From NCBI GenBank assembly GCA_905221605.1, contig CAJNDS010002305.1, positions 1-62,000 on the forward strand: a stretch of DNA of 62,000 nucleotides, written 5' to 3'. Shown here in pieces: positions 41,061 to 51,960 of this stretch. Position numbers and translations under genes: made by a program. Source of the DNA: Symbiodinium natans (taxonomy: Eukaryota > Sar > Dinophyceae > Suessiales > Symbiodiniaceae). The stretch's first letter is position 1. The number at the start of each line of letters is the position of its first letter. The notes beneath the pieces were generated by a model that saw only the letters and a program-made list of their open reading frames with translations, was not told the origin of the DNA and did not search any database.

Positions 41061-41086
41061 CCTAGGAAATCCTAGGACAGGGGGAG
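41061..41086 (+). other. Palindrome CCTAGGAAATCCTAGG and polypurine tract
   Basis: A near-perfect palindrome is followed by ACAGGGGGAG, which ends at the first base before the 3' LTR. The purine run is in the position of the plus-strand primer of LTR elements. Confidence 0.7.
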
Positions 41087-41292
41087 TGCGGAGCTGCAGT
41101 TGGTATTGTAGAAAGGAGTTGGCATTGGAAGTTGAAGGGTCAATGTACCTGCTAATCTTCATGGCTCAAGACTGGGCCATGCGCCTGGTAGCAAAAAGAA
41201 GTTTTGAGTTCCTGTTGTTTGCTGGTTGGTTCAGGGTGAAATCTCTGGTGACTGTTGGGGTTGGTTTCCTCTCCCTTTCGGTTGCCCCCGTA
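41087..41292 (+). repeat. 3' LTR, 206 bp
   Basis: Same length as the 5' LTR, differing only at 41123 (C) and 41140 (T). Confidence 0.93.
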
Positions 41293-41370
41293 CCCTAAAC
41301 CCTAAACCCTAAACCCTAAACCCTAAACCCTAAACCCTAAACCCACCCCCTACCCCCTAAACCCTAAACC
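41293..41370 (+). repeat. Telomeric tract, right part split by the LTR element
   Basis: Starts with the duplicated CCCTA and continues in CCCTAAA orientation, with a short C-rich interruption near 41343. Confidence 0.95.
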
Positions 41371-41478
41371 CAGCGCCTCTGCTTCCGGACTCTTCAGCTC
41401 GATCATGGCAATGGCCCCGGAGCCAACTGCCTGGGGAAGAAAAAGGAAGCACAACTGCATCTGGTCCAGGAGCCCAGA

Positions 41479-41615
41479 CTCAGAGACTCCAGATCCCCTT
41501 AAGGAATAGACCAATAAATCATACTATGGGTTCATACTATTAACTAAATCATACCAGGGGCTCCTATTTTCTGATTTAAGGGATACTCCTCAATTAAGGG
41601 GTTTTTGGAGCCGAG
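41479..41615. mobile_element. Family P element, diverged
   Basis: CTCAGAGACTCCAGATCCCC on the left; CAATTAAGGGGTTTTTGGAG on the right. Its termini resemble the SMYD-gene copy, but the interior differs and carries a duplicated ATCATAC word. Confidence 0.6.
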
Positions 41616-41719
41616 ACCAGCTGCTGTGATTCTTTTGTGTGTCTTTTGTCAGCCCCACAGACACTACCATGGCGCCAACGTTGGCGGATGTTGGCCGCTT
41701 CATGGCGTGCGTTGTAACA

Positions 41720-41756
41720 CTATATATACATATATATATATATATGTATAAATATA
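41720..41756 (+). repeat. AT dinucleotide microsatellite
   Basis: Interrupted TATATA run. The surrounding 41616-41865 has no supported gene. Confidence 0.85.
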
Positions 41757-41865
41757 CAAGTTCATGCACAAGCTTTTTCGTTTAGATTCAATGGAAGAGT
41801 GGTACTTGGACAAATGTTTAGCTCCTTTTGGTCTCTAGCCGCTGCCTGTAACAGTGCTGCGCTGA

Positions 41866-41976
41866 ACCCTAAACCCTAAACCCTAAACCCCAAACCCCAA
41901 ACCCCAAAACCCCAAACCCCAAACCCCAAACCCCAAACCCCAAACCCTAAACCCTAAACCCTAAACCCTAAACCCA
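41866..41976 (+). repeat. Telomeric tract with CCCCAAA block
   Basis: Canonical units flank a homogeneous internal run of CCCCAAA variants. Confidence 0.94.
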
Positions 41977-42085
41977 AGCTCCCTTCGCATGTGCATAGAA
42001 TGGACCTTTGCAGCAAGCAGCAGCCGGAGGAGTGGCACCAACCTCAAGTGGATGGCCCTCATCTCTACCAATCATTCTCTACCAA

Positions 42086-42180
42086 GGGTTTAGGGTTTAG
42101 GGTTTAGGGTTTAGGGTTTAGGGTTTAGGGTTTAGGGTTTAGGGTTTAGGGTTTAGGGTTTAGGGTTTAGGGTTTAGGGT
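42086..42180 (-). repeat. Telomeric tract (TTTAGGG)n
   Basis: About 14 perfect units running directly into the next feature. Confidence 0.95.
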
Positions 42181-42304
42181 CTTGAACAGAGACCCCGTAT
42201 TGGGGGTTTCCGAAAATGGGGGGGGGGGGGGGGGGTGCCTTATTGGGGCCCTTTTTTAAGAGGGAATCCCATTGTTTGGGGTCTACTTTAGGGGAAGAAC
42301 CCCC
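42181..42304 (+). mobile_element. Telomere-linked leader plus family T element
   Basis: CTTGAACAGAGACCCC, then GGGGGTTTCCGAAAATGGGG and a long G run, then AGGGAATCCCATTGTTTGGG and a degenerate right end. Same composite order as 30447-30555. Confidence 0.65.
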
Positions 42305-42465
42305 ACATCGGCCCATACTCTGATAAAATATCGAAGGCAGCAAGACATAGGTTGAGGCAGCCACTCCTCTGTTTTCTCCAGCTGCAACGCCCAATAGATT
42401 CCGGTGTCGTCATAGAACGACCTTGCCAGCTCTCATGGCACTGAACCAAGAAGGCTTTTCGTGCA

Positions 42466-42507
42466 ACCCTAAACCTTAAACCCTAAACCCTAAACCCTAA
42501 ACCCTAA
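42466..42507 (+). repeat. Short telomeric tract (CCCTAAA)n
   Basis: Six units. Confidence 0.9.
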
Positions 42508-42588
42508 GCCCCTCCCCTGGACCGTCTTTGAAGGATTCCAGCTTCCTCAGACCCACGAACGAGCCCACGTTCTCAAATCTAGCTCCTG

Positions 42589-42725
42589 CTTGGAGGTTCA
42601 TGGTACTAATTAACCAAATTATGCACTTATAACCCACTTATAAGCCCCTTAAGTGCCCTAAAATGGTTAGAAGTACAGTTGTAAGTACAGTTATAACTGG
42701 TTAATAAGTAGCATGAACCTCCAAG
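42589..42725. mobile_element. Family G inverted-repeat element, complete
   Basis: Arms CTTGGAGGTTCATGGTACTA and TAGCATGAACCTCCAAG are inverted, continuing inwards as ATTAACCA/TGGTTAAT and AACTGTACTTAC-like words, so much of the 137 bp folds back. The partial copy at 29054 confirms that it is a family. Confidence 0.8.
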
Positions 42726-43480
42726 TGAAGAACATGACTTGGAAGAAGCCAGATAAACGTTTTAATTAAGGAGCCTAGCTTGCAAAGCCCTCAGTTAAGG
42801 ATAAAGACCTTACCTTGTCGAAATTCAAGGGGGGGGGCCGCGAGGGGGGGCTCTGAAGCTTTGGGAGTGTTTTCACCACGTCGCTGGGCGTCCTCACACG
42901 GAGTCCTGTGAGGGCGGCTGCAGCTCCAACGCTGCAGCAGCCGCCCGTAGGCGCCGGCGCCTAAAGCGGTCGAGCGAGGAGATGAAAGAGAGCGAGCGCA
43001 GCAACATGTGCCAACAGTGGAAAACGTGTGAACTGTCGTTGTGAAGGTCTTTGTGGACACTTTGCGCTGTTCCTGAGGCCGCTGCTTTCTGATGGCAGTA
43101 TAGACAAGGAGCTCCAACTGATTTTCGCCTGAACTCCTGCTACTACTATCCTTTCTCCTCCTCTCCACTCCGAAACTCACACACTACCCAACGTTGCCTG
43201 TCGCTACGAAGCAGCCGAGTCCTGAGTACGGCGACAAACAGGCCGTCCCGGCCCTCACCGGCTTCGACCTGCCAGTGTGCGCGCACTAAAACTTGGGTGC
43301 TTTTTAACCCCCCAATAAAAGTTGAACTTTTGGCCCCCTTAGTATGAAATTAGAGGAACCCTAAACATATAAAGTAAAATGGAGGTGAATTGGATGCCGA
43401 GCTTAAGTTGCCCCGGCAACCAAATAAGTCGCCACAACAAAAGAGAGAAAGAAACGACTGTCACGCCCAGCCAATCAAGT

Positions 43481-43549
43481 CGGGTTTCCGAAAATAGGCG
43501 TAGCCTTTTCAGGGGTCCCTTTAAGGGGATTCTACTCAAAGGGGTACCC
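43481..43549 (+). mobile_element. Family T element, short copy
   Basis: GGGTTTCCGAAAATAGGCGT, then TTTCAGGGGTCCCTTTAAGG and a family-like GATTCTACT. The right end is missing. The interval 42726-43480 is C/G-biased but shows no recognisable gene. Confidence 0.55.
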
Positions 43550-44220
43550 ATGTTGTTTCAAGGCCCCCATTGTAGACCAGTGAGATGGGGCTTGCGCAGC
43601 GTCATTGCAAGCGCGTCGATCAAAGGGCGACGCCACCAACCATGAAACTTCGGCACATTCCAGTACAGACGCCTTCTCAAGACCCACAGTCCGCCTCCTA
43701 ACCTGAATCTCCAGGCCGCATTCCGGCCCTGTTCTGGTCTTGAACGTCGTGATCCTGAATGTACGCCGCTGCGTCTCCAAAATCTAGGCGCCCCACTTGT
43801 CGGGTGGGGAGAAGTTTCAACATGTAGAGTCGACAACGTGCAAGCACCCTAACACCGCCTCCAGACAGAAAGCGAAGCTGGCAAATTCATGCGCGTCAAT
43901 CACAGCTGCTTTGCCGAGGCTTGCTTAAATATAACGGCAACATTCCGGCAGAGTTGCCCGCCTGAGCTCCCTGGCCTGCTTGTTCAGGCAACATGTCGGC
44001 ACATGAGAGCATTCCCGTCCAGTTGGTTTGAGGCTCAGGCACTTTGGCCTGCTTATGCAGGTCACATTTGCATTGAGCACGTTCTGTTTCTGTTACATAA
44101 TGACATCTATTTATCGGGCGGTGATTGTGTATGTGTGTGTGAGAACTGCGAGCTTGGAATCCAGTCCCAGTCCCATGCCATTGCAAGGTGTTCAGAGGCC
44201 CCCTAAACTCAGGGCCTAGG

Positions 44221-44244
44221 CCGCCCCCCTACGTTGGGGGCGGC
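44221..44244. other. GC-rich hairpin
   Basis: CCGCCCCCCTACGTTGGGGGCGG folds as a 9-10 bp stem with a small loop. Bases 44400-44780 beyond it are strongly C-rich with repeated CCCCCTGACC words and no supported gene. Confidence 0.6.
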
Positions 44245-44356
44245 GCTTAAGCCCTTTTGACCTCGATGGCACAATCACAAGCCCACCCAGGTCGCTCGCC
44301 CGCCTCCCACAGCATGGGGGTCGGTAGCGCCCCCGGTACCGGAACGCGTTCTCCTC

Positions 44357-44374
44357 GGGACCAGTACTGGTCCC
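44357..44374. other. Perfect 18-bp palindrome
   Basis: GGGACCAGTACTGGTCCC, centred on AGTACT. Could be a protein-binding site or a remnant of an inverted-repeat element. Confidence 0.7.
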
Positions 44375-44983
44375 TTCTAATAAAGTAAATACCCTAAACG
44401 CCTTTTTGGGGGGGTGCCCGCGGAGCCCCTACCAGGGGCCTCAGGCCGACGCCAGGCAGGGGGTTCCTGCACTGGCCCTGCTGGCCCCCACTGACCCCCT
44501 GCCTGTCTCCTGCCCCTGCCCCGACCCCCCCCTGACCTGCTTGGTCTTTACTGGCCCCCTCCCCACCTTCCTGGCTCCCTCACACCCTGCCCCCCTGACC
44601 CCCCTAACCCCCTCTTACCCCCTGACCCCCCCGCCATGGGCCCCTTCCAGGCCCTGCCTGGCCTGCCGCCCTGGCCTGGCAGCCTGTCCTCTTTACCTGC
44701 CGGTCTTAGGGCCTCTATCTTACCTTCGAGACCTTGCTGGCACCCTTGACTCTCGGACTCAACCAACATCAAAGTTTTGAAAAGTGGACTGTTGTCTGAG
44801 TTTAGGCCTAAACCCTAAAAGGAATAGGTTTGGGTGGCTTTGCCGCCTTGGACGGCGTGGGGTGGGAGAAAAGTGTTAGGTGGCCCTCCACAATCGGGCC
44901 AAAGCTGCTCTTCAGCACCTCACGAAGCTTTCGAGCTTGTTCCGAAACCTAACCTTCACAGCATCTACGCCCTATCACAGCAA

Positions 44984-45046
44984 ACCCTAAACCCTAAACC
45001 CTAAACCCTAAACCCTAAACCCTAAACCCTAAACCCTAAACCCTAG
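44984..45046 (+). repeat. Telomeric tract (CCCTAAA)n
   Basis: About nine perfect units. Confidence 0.95.
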
Positions 45047-45170
45047 ACTTAACAAGAGTCGAGCCCAAGTCGAAACTGCCTCCACCATTTCATCTCCGGC
45101 ATCGTCCAGGCGAAAAAGTCGAGTGAGACCACTCCAGGCAATCTGCGAATCGGGGATGGCATCGTGTGTT

Positions 45171-45252
45171 TTTAGGGTTTAGGGTTTTGGGTTTAGGGTT
45201 TAGGGTTTAGGGTTTAGGGTTTAGGGTTTAGGGTTTAGGGTTTAGGGTTTAG
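45171..45252 (-). repeat. Telomeric tract (TTTAGGG)n
   Basis: About twelve units, ending directly at a CAT microsatellite. Confidence 0.95.
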
Positions 45253-45253
45253 A

Positions 45254-45264
45254 AGTCGTCATCG

Positions 45265-45307
<43 letters not shown>

Positions 45308-45308
45308 T
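45254..45308 (+). repeat. CAT trinucleotide microsatellite
   Basis: About 17 ATC/CAT triplets. Confidence 0.93.
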
Positions 45309-45438
45309 CACTGAAACGCTCGTGTGGCTGCGTGTGCTGTGCAGCTATGAAATTCGGCGACCTTCAGCTGATTGCTCCACGCTTGTGATTGTCGACCAGC
45401 GGCTCCAGAACGCACTCTTCACTTTTCGGACTCAGCGT

Positions 45439-46110
45439 TCATTGCTCGATTGTCTGGCGTACTGCCTGGCTTCGCCCGAACAGAATGTGATTACCAGCGC
45501 CTTGCCAGGCAGTCTGACATGGAGGGTTCTGGCACTTGCACCCCTGGAAGCATCTGGCAAAATGCGACACGCACAGTGCAGACAGCTTGCTCGTCTCTTC
45601 AGCCACTCCGCCCAGGAACTCCTTGTAGAGCATGAGCTGGTCAGCCGCATAAGCAGGAGTACTCAGGTTCTCCACGAGCAAGCCGCTCGGCTTCAGCAGC
45701 TTCAGTACATTCTGCATGTCCTGGCGCTTGATCCCTACATCTTGACACCTAGCATGACATGCACTGAGGGATCACATGCCGCTCTCCCCTCCTTCCTGTT
45801 CAGCCTGATGTTGTGGCCAACATCCGTAACCTCAGAAATCTTTTCGGAGCCCTAGCAGATGCAAATGCCGACACGGCAGTGACTGCAGGCTTCCATCGGT
45901 CCATATGGGGTTCCCGCAACTGCGTCAAACGATTTTGGCTGCGCGCTTGAGAGGTCAGCCAGCGCCTGGTGCAAGTCTTGCACCAAAGCTTCACCTTATC
46001 TTTCTGGTCTCGGTTAAAACAGAAGGCCACTCAGCAGCTGCTTGTATTAGCTGATGCGCTTGCGAATTGCGAAAAGTTGCCACTTCTCCAGCTGCAACTG
46101 CCGGAAAACG
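45439..46110 (-). CDS. Possible multi-exon gene, unidentified
   Basis: Two protein-like minus-strand frames in order: about 45870-46000 reads LVQDLHQALADLSSAQPKSF followed by DAVAGTPYGPM; about 45530-45745 reads MQNVLKLLKPSGLLVENLST and then YAADQLMLYKEFLGGVAEE. The first resembles the start of a phosphoribosyltransferase core (DxVxGxPYG), the second a methyltransferase-like or unknown helix; neither is secure. A plausible acceptor (GTAG) precedes the second frame. Confidence 0.3.
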
Positions 46111-46849
46111 ATCAATTCCAAACACGCTGTTGAAACGATGGTGGCGACAACAAGCATGGCCCTGTCACACAGGTGTCAACATCGAGATGAAACACAAACA
46201 CGGCGAGGAGCCGTGCTTGACAAAATCGGCCCACAAAGACCACACCACAGGCGGGGCAAGGGGAGGGGAAGGGGCTTGGGACAGCCAGCGACCGAGCATG
46301 ACACAAGTGCGGTGGCGCCACAAAACTGTGTTCGTCTTGACACGAGGTTACAGGCTGTTTGTTCTCCATGTCTCCGGAGTTGACGGTTGGCCTGGAGAGT
46401 ACCCAGTGCAACCATGGGCCCCAAATCCCCGGCTCGAAATCATCTGCAAGTCTGCCCTCATCCCTTCCAGCGGAGTCGGGCTTCGCGAGCTGAGTTCTTC
46501 GACGCATCACACAAGGTTCCGATGCGTCCCCGCCCTGCGAAACACAAGCCTCTTCTCCAAGGCGAGTCTTGAGTCCGGAGCAACGAAGTCGCACTATGTC
46601 GCAATGTGGATTCTATGGTGATCTTCAACATCAATCGTCAAGAAGCGGTGGGGCCTCCAAATCGTAACCCCTGCTGCGCTTTTCACAAGGATGCTCACCG
46701 TCACGAGGGGCAAAAACCGTGGCTAACACGACCGGCCCACGAAGACCACGGGAGGCGCAGACTACAAGGGGAGGGGAGGAAAGAAGCTGTGGTTCCTCCC
46801 CACAAGAGGGCCGGGGGGGGGTGGGCGGGGGGGTGGGGTGGAGGAAATG

Positions 46850-47080
46850 CATGCTTGTCAAGCTAAGTATCGCACCACGATATGCGAAGAAGTCCCGTGC
46901 TGCTCGGACTACATCTGAGCTCTTGTCCACTGCTAGCACCTTAGAACGTGCATCCGCCAGTGCAAAGAGAAGCTGCACAATGGCACAATGCAACTGCCCC
47001 CGTGTTGCCCAGGCACGTGCATACCAGGGCAGAACTTCCGCAAATACGTCGGTATTGATCCGCCTGCCAGAGGATCAAGG
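46850..47080 (-). CDS. Possible exon, unidentified
   Basis: Frame after an acceptor-like GGCAG: INTDVFAEVLPWYARAWATR, then LHCAIVQLLFALADARSKVL and DKSSDVVRAARDFFAYRG, with natural amphipathic composition. It ends near 46860. Probably upstream of, and in the same gene as, the frames at 45439-46110. No family recognised. Confidence 0.35.
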
Positions 47081-47518
47081 CCGAGCAGAGAGCAGCCTTC
47101 TCCGCATCAATTCCAGGTCATACAAGTTGTTGAACAGGAGACTAGCAGGAGCACTCCCGCATCACAGCCGCATCACCCGCCTCCCAGTCCTAAGACCAGA
47201 ACACTTTGGTCAGGTCGACACTGGGAGATCAGTGGCTGAAGGATGACGCGGGCATATGGCAGGAGATCCGCCAACCCTGGGAAAGCCAGGGCGATGAATA
47301 TGCGCAGCTTTTCTTCAGCAATTAATGGTAGTCATATGGGCCCTTAAATGAGAACCCCCTTATAATCCCTTAATTCTATACCCTAAAGTTTGGCAACATC
47401 TTGCGGGAAGATTGGCAGCCTCTGCTGAAGTCCGGTGCTCGGCACCGCAGATCAGCCCTGTCATGTCTGCTCGGGATGCAGCCGGAAATTGAGCAACACC
47501 ACTTCAGAACATGAGTAA

Positions 47519-47600
47519 AACCTTCTCTCTGTCTCCCCTTCCTTCCTTCCTGCCTGTGCAATGCCTCCCTCTCTCTCTCCCTATCTCTCCCTGTTTCTAC

Positions 47601-47631
<31 letters not shown>

Positions 47632-47632
47632 C
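47519..47632 (+). repeat. CT-rich simple repeat
   Basis: TCTC and CCTT runs, longest near 47601-47630. Nothing else recognisable between 47250 and 48800 apart from uninformative open frames. Confidence 0.8.
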
Positions 47633-48829
47633 CTCTTGCAACATGTGTTTATCGGAGCCTCACGGCTGCATCATCGCAGCGAGCCGTCTGAGCCGTGCCC
47701 TGCGCCGTGCCCACAGCGCCCAGGGGGCCGGGGCCAACGCAACGCAGGGCGGACTGCACAAAGCGAGGCCTTGGATTTGTGTGCCAAAAATGCGGCTTGC
47801 GCCCACTGGAGTGCGTGCGCGCCAGGTATGGGGCTCTAGTCCTCGCCTGGAGGTATCCACCATCTGCCTTACGTTGTCCGGAGAGACAGTGACCTTAACT
47901 CTCGCAAAGCAGGCCGGGCGTGCTCGAGCATCGAGACGAGATGCAGCATCACTGAATTCAGTTCAGAAGGCCGCAATTGTATCATCCAATCGATAGCCGT
48001 GGCATCCAGGCGTCGGCACGCCAAGCAGCTCACGAGCAGCTCCCGGCATGTTGGCGTCCAGTGGCGCTTTCACCGGCGCCACATGCTCCACGGAACAAGT
48101 AAGGGAATGGAGGTCTACACATGTCTACCCCCAAAAAACTGCTGCTTCTGATGCTTCTGATAAGTCTCCTGCAGCAACCGCAGGATTCGAAACTTCTTAG
48201 CTGTTTCTGCGGTGTCCTGGTTGTCTCGCCCTATCATTGGAAAAGGCTACCTGTAGCTAGGGCTCAAACACGCGACAGCTTTCGACTCAGTGTGCAGTGG
48301 GCCCTTTTGCCATGGTCGCAAAGGCGCACGTAGGAACATCACTATCACAGAAATACGCGAATGTCACACGCGCGACAGCTCGATCTGCAGAATCACGCGC
48401 CGGCCGGCTGTGACAGGCCTCGTTAACACAAGTCCTTCAGCTAAGGCAACACGTCACTGTGATCTAGCGTATAAATCCTGTGTCGCCTGCTGTGTACAAT
48501 TGCTCGGGCTTATGACAGGTGCGGCACTCGCTGACTATAGCAGCCAAGGAGACGTTATCCAGTGTACGAGCTTCTCGCCACCTGAGCTATGAGAGGTCGA
48601 AGCCGAGCGGATCAAGGCCCTGTTGAGACTGAGAGCAGCACGGAAAAGCACCTTTGATGCACAAGCAGCACAAAGCCCACCATCTCGCTGCACACTTTCA
48701 GCCAATTTTGACAAGAAAGACAGTCCAAGACACCACGTCCCCTTTCTGAAGCGAGACCTGACGTGAACTCAATGGAATGAAGCAAGCAGGCAAGTCAGGC
48801 AAAGCCCGGTGTAGATCCAATGACTACCA

Positions 48830-49122
48830 CCCATCACCACTGGCACCTCGCGGTGGCCGCGGCTTCCTGCGGCCCTCCGAAAGCAGCTGTGCCCTCCGAC
48901 ATAGGCATCGGGAGCCGAAAGCATCGCTACCAGGGTCACCTTGCAAGGCGGTTGCGGTGGTTCGCAAAGGCAATTCATAACAAAATCTGTCCGCTCTGCT
49001 GAGCTGAGATGCGGCTGACTTGTTGTCAACGTGGGGCTCGATGAAGCAAGGCTCCCCCATCTCCTCCACATCGTACTCGATGTACTCCACCTCCGGATAA
49101 ACTTTCCTCAGCTCAGTGAGCC
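48830..49122 (-). CDS. 2-oxoglutarate/Fe(II) oxygenase, prolyl-4-hydroxylase type (two exons seen)
   Basis: The upstream exon (49016 to about 49122, minus) reads VEYIEYDVEEMGEPCFIEPH and then VDNKS: the HxD metal motif with the aromatic-rich strand before it. An intron of 76 bases (48940-49015, donor GC, acceptor AG) removes a non-conserved stretch, and the frame resumes as VTLVAMLSAPDAYVGGHSCF, the conserved strand and GG turn that follow the HxD motif in this fold. The distal His and the Arg that binds 2-oxoglutarate are not visible and would lie in a further exon below 48830. Substrate unknown; P4H-type enzymes act on prolyl residues of proteins. Confidence 0.6.
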
Positions 49123-49477
49123 TTCAGCAACATCATCAAAATCGCAGCACAGGACATTGCAGTCACATCTATGTTCGGATGCGAATCCAACACGTAGCCC
49201 TACATACAGACGCAGCGAGCGGGAAGCTTGCGAATGTCGAAGTTTAAGCTCCAAAGGCCGATTGTATGCCGCGACATGCACATTCGAAGGATTGACTTGA
49301 AGGATTGAACACGTGATTCGAAAGTCCGAACAATCAAGGCTGTTCACGCTTGCCTTTCATAAGGTCACCTTCAAACCTTGCCATGTGGCTTCCAGGTGAT
49401 TCAAGTTTCAAGTCTGCATCGGACGAAGGCCCACTCTTACACGTTTACTCTGTCCATTGCTGTTCATCTGGGGTGTA

Positions 49478-49570
49478 CCATAATAAGGGACCCATTTATA
49501 GAGCCCCAAATAGTAGGATCCCCTTATCATAAGGACCCCAAAAAGGCACCCCCTAATATCGTAAACCCCC
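49478..49570 (-). mobile_element. Family T element
   Basis: Minus orientation: AATAAGGGACCCATTTATAG, CAAATAGTAGGATCCCCTTA, ending AATATCGTAAACCCCCAT. The end sequence differs from the CGGAAACC type and matches copies at 50033 and 51070, forming a subfamily. Confidence 0.7.
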
Positions 49571-50032
49571 ATCTCGCAACTTGGCAGCCGACTGCACGGT
49601 CTTGCGGGGTCTTGCATCGCATCGTCAGAGACAGTTGGCCCCTTAACGTGGAAATCCTTCATTTCAAGCGCTCCAATGTCCCCACAGTTAATTTGGGCCA
49701 GATTCCCTCATAGATGCTTTGTAGCAGTTTAACGCATGCACGGAAGTTCCGAGTGAAAGTGAACGAACGTGTGCTGGGCAGGCGGACACGTGAAGCGCTT
49801 ACCTAACCGTTAACCATTAAATTTGGGGACATTTCGTCCTATGCAATTTTCATGTAACAATCTTCAGAGACCCTCTGCCTTCAGCCTAATGCTTGCGATT
49901 TCCGCGCCTTTCATCAAAGATCCAAGCGGCTTGGACTTCGCAGAGAGCCGCTGCCACTGCGCCTCATCCGCGCTGCGCATCAGGCCCATCAGCCGGGCCT
50001 CGCAGGGGACAAAGAAAGAGCTTTGAAATTTG

Positions 50033-50145
50033 GGGGGGGTTTACGAAAATTGGTGATCCCCAAAATAGACCCCCTAATAGTAGGATTCCCTTAGAATAAG
50101 GACCCCAATAAGGCACCCCCCTAGTGTCCAAAAACCCATTTGTTG
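50033..50145 (-). mobile_element. Family T element, TTTACGAA subfamily
   Basis: GGGGGGGTTTACGAAAATTG on the left; CACCCCCCTAGTGTCC on the right; the interior AATAGTAGGATTCCCTTAGA is shared with 51070-51172. Confidence 0.7.
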
Positions 50146-50476
50146 GACTCTCATGACGTGGCTTGCCGGGGCGGGTCGGCATCTTCCAAAGTGCTTCGCT
50201 TGAAAAAGCTTGCGCGAAAGACAGAAGACGCAAAGGTGCCCAGGTGCTCTCCAATCGGGGATAGGATTTGGGACCCTTGGGGATATAGACCCTCTGAATA
50301 AGGTCCCTGTTTAAGAGAGCCAGAAGAGGGTTAAGAAGGGGTTCCCTTTTAAGGGTCCCCCTTATCCCTAGGAGTCCAATCTCCATCGAGGCACATAAAG
50401 CCCGGGGGAAAGAGATCGGAGCTGGAGCTCGAACCGCCACACCCTGGCAAGCACGCCATCCACGCGGCCCACCAAA

Positions 50477-50868
<392 letters not shown>

Positions 50869-51069
50869 GCACGCAAGAACACAAGCACACAAGCACGCAA
50901 GCACCCAAGCGCACGCAAGCAAGCAAGCACGCCAGCACACATGCGCTCGCAAGCGCGCGCGAAGGACTCATCCGCTCCCGAGCCTGTGCTTGAAGGCCAA
51001 GTAGCCCTTGCGGTCATTGATCTCCTTCACGGAGCCATGCTTGGCCGCGGCAGCAATGGCCTGCAAATG

Positions 51070-51172
51070 GGAACTTTACGAAAATGGGGGACCCCTAACT
51101 TAGACCCCCATAGAGTCGAATCCCCTTAGAATAAGGACCCGAATAAGGCACCCCCTAATATCGTAAACCCCC
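51070..51172 (-). mobile_element. Family T element, TTTACGAA subfamily
   Basis: AACTTTACGAAAATGGGGGA on the left; CCCCCTAATATCGTAAACCC on the right: clear inverted ends. Confidence 0.75.
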
Positions 51173-51176
51173 GCAC

Positions 51177-51595
51177 ATGAAGGATTGTGAGAGACAATGC
51201 AACGGCGCATTGACGCCTCAACAACTCGCACTTTCGCGGCTCCATCGAAATATCCTACAAGCTAAGCCGACCCCCCGAATCCTCGATGTCCTCTTGGTGC
51301 AGAAAAGCTGGAGCCAGGGCGAAGGCCCGGTACCTGGGGACACGCAAGATTGCATGCTCTTTTACTGCTCTCTTGCACTTTTCCATCAGCGATTCCCAGC
51401 TGTGAATCCTGTGTCGCCTGAGCCGGGTGCTTCTTTGGTGCATCGAACCACAGCCTTCGAGGGGAAGACATGGGAAGAAGGGGAAGACAAGGAAGTGAAA
51501 CGAGGGAACTCAAAGAAACTCAAAGAGCCAACTGGGAGCGCTTTTTCAGAGGCGATTGCAAGAGCCAAAAATGAGCTAAACCTTGTTGCCCCTGG
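51177..51595 (+). CDS. Open frame between two family T copies, uncertain
   Basis: ATG at 51177, immediately after one family T element, open through to the next. Contains LTPQQLALSRLHRNILQAKP and a Lys/Glu-rich stretch (WEEGEDKEVKRGNSKKLKEP). Plausible composition, no family recognised, and on the opposite strand to the recognised host genes. Confidence 0.25.
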
Positions 51596-51706
51596 TTTCC
51601 GAACTTGGGGGTACCTTCTTGAGCTCCTTATGATAATGGAGTCCTACTGTTTGGGGGCCTATTACACCCTAAACCCTAAAACCCTAAACCCTAAACCCTA
51701 AACCCC
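51596..51706 (+). mobile_element. Family T element truncated by telomeric tract
   Basis: TTTCCGAACTTGGGGGTACC to TTTGGGGGCCTATTA (51596-51663), where the right end is replaced by CACCCTAAACCC and a short telomeric tract to 51706. Confidence 0.7.
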
Positions 51707-51810
51707 CAATAGACAGCGCTACTGTGGCCCAGGGGCAGCTCCCCGCGCCGCTCCGGCTCCGGCTGCGGCTGCGTCGGCTTTGGGCCATGCAGGCTATCCT
51801 CTGCACAGAA

Positions 51811-51960
51811 TATATATATATATATATATATATAGTAGAGTATAGTATAGTATAGTAGAGCATAGTAGAGTATAGTATAGTTGAGTAGAGTATAGTATAG
51901 GACAGTATAGTATAGGATAGTATAGTAAATTATATCATGCTAGATAGGTCCTATAGTATA
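51811..51960 (+). repeat. AT run and TATAG/TAGAG pentanucleotide array
   Basis: A (TA)n run is followed by about 20 units of AGTAT/AGAGT-type pentamers. Confidence 0.88.

Larger units (their letters stand above)
32614..41292 (+). mobile_element. Complete copia-type, probably non-autonomous LTR retroelement (8,679 bp)
   Basis: Two 206-bp LTRs differ at only two positions. They are flanked by a 5-bp duplication and separated by a half-tRNA primer site, a long multi-frame coding region and a purine tract. The priming mode and 5-bp duplication point to the Ty1/copia branch. No aspartic protease (D-S/T-G), integrase zinc site or YxDD reverse transcriptase was found in the long frames, so it must move in trans if it moves. 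The high LTR identity implies a recent insertion. The target is the middle of a telomeric repeat tract. Confidence 0.88.

Noticed and set aside
44406-44780. Pro/Leu-rich plus-strand frame of 124 codons
   Set aside because: It arises from the C-rich CCCCCTGACC-type low-complexity stretch.
46112-46594. Minus-strand frame of 160 codons
   Set aside because: Part of it overlaps a purine-rich segment duplicated near 46690-46810; composition is not convincing and it probably covers introns.
48480-48592. tRNA-like A-box word (TAGCTCAGGTGG on the minus strand)
   Set aside because: No B box, acceptor stem or anticodon arm in the proper positions; at most a SINE relic.
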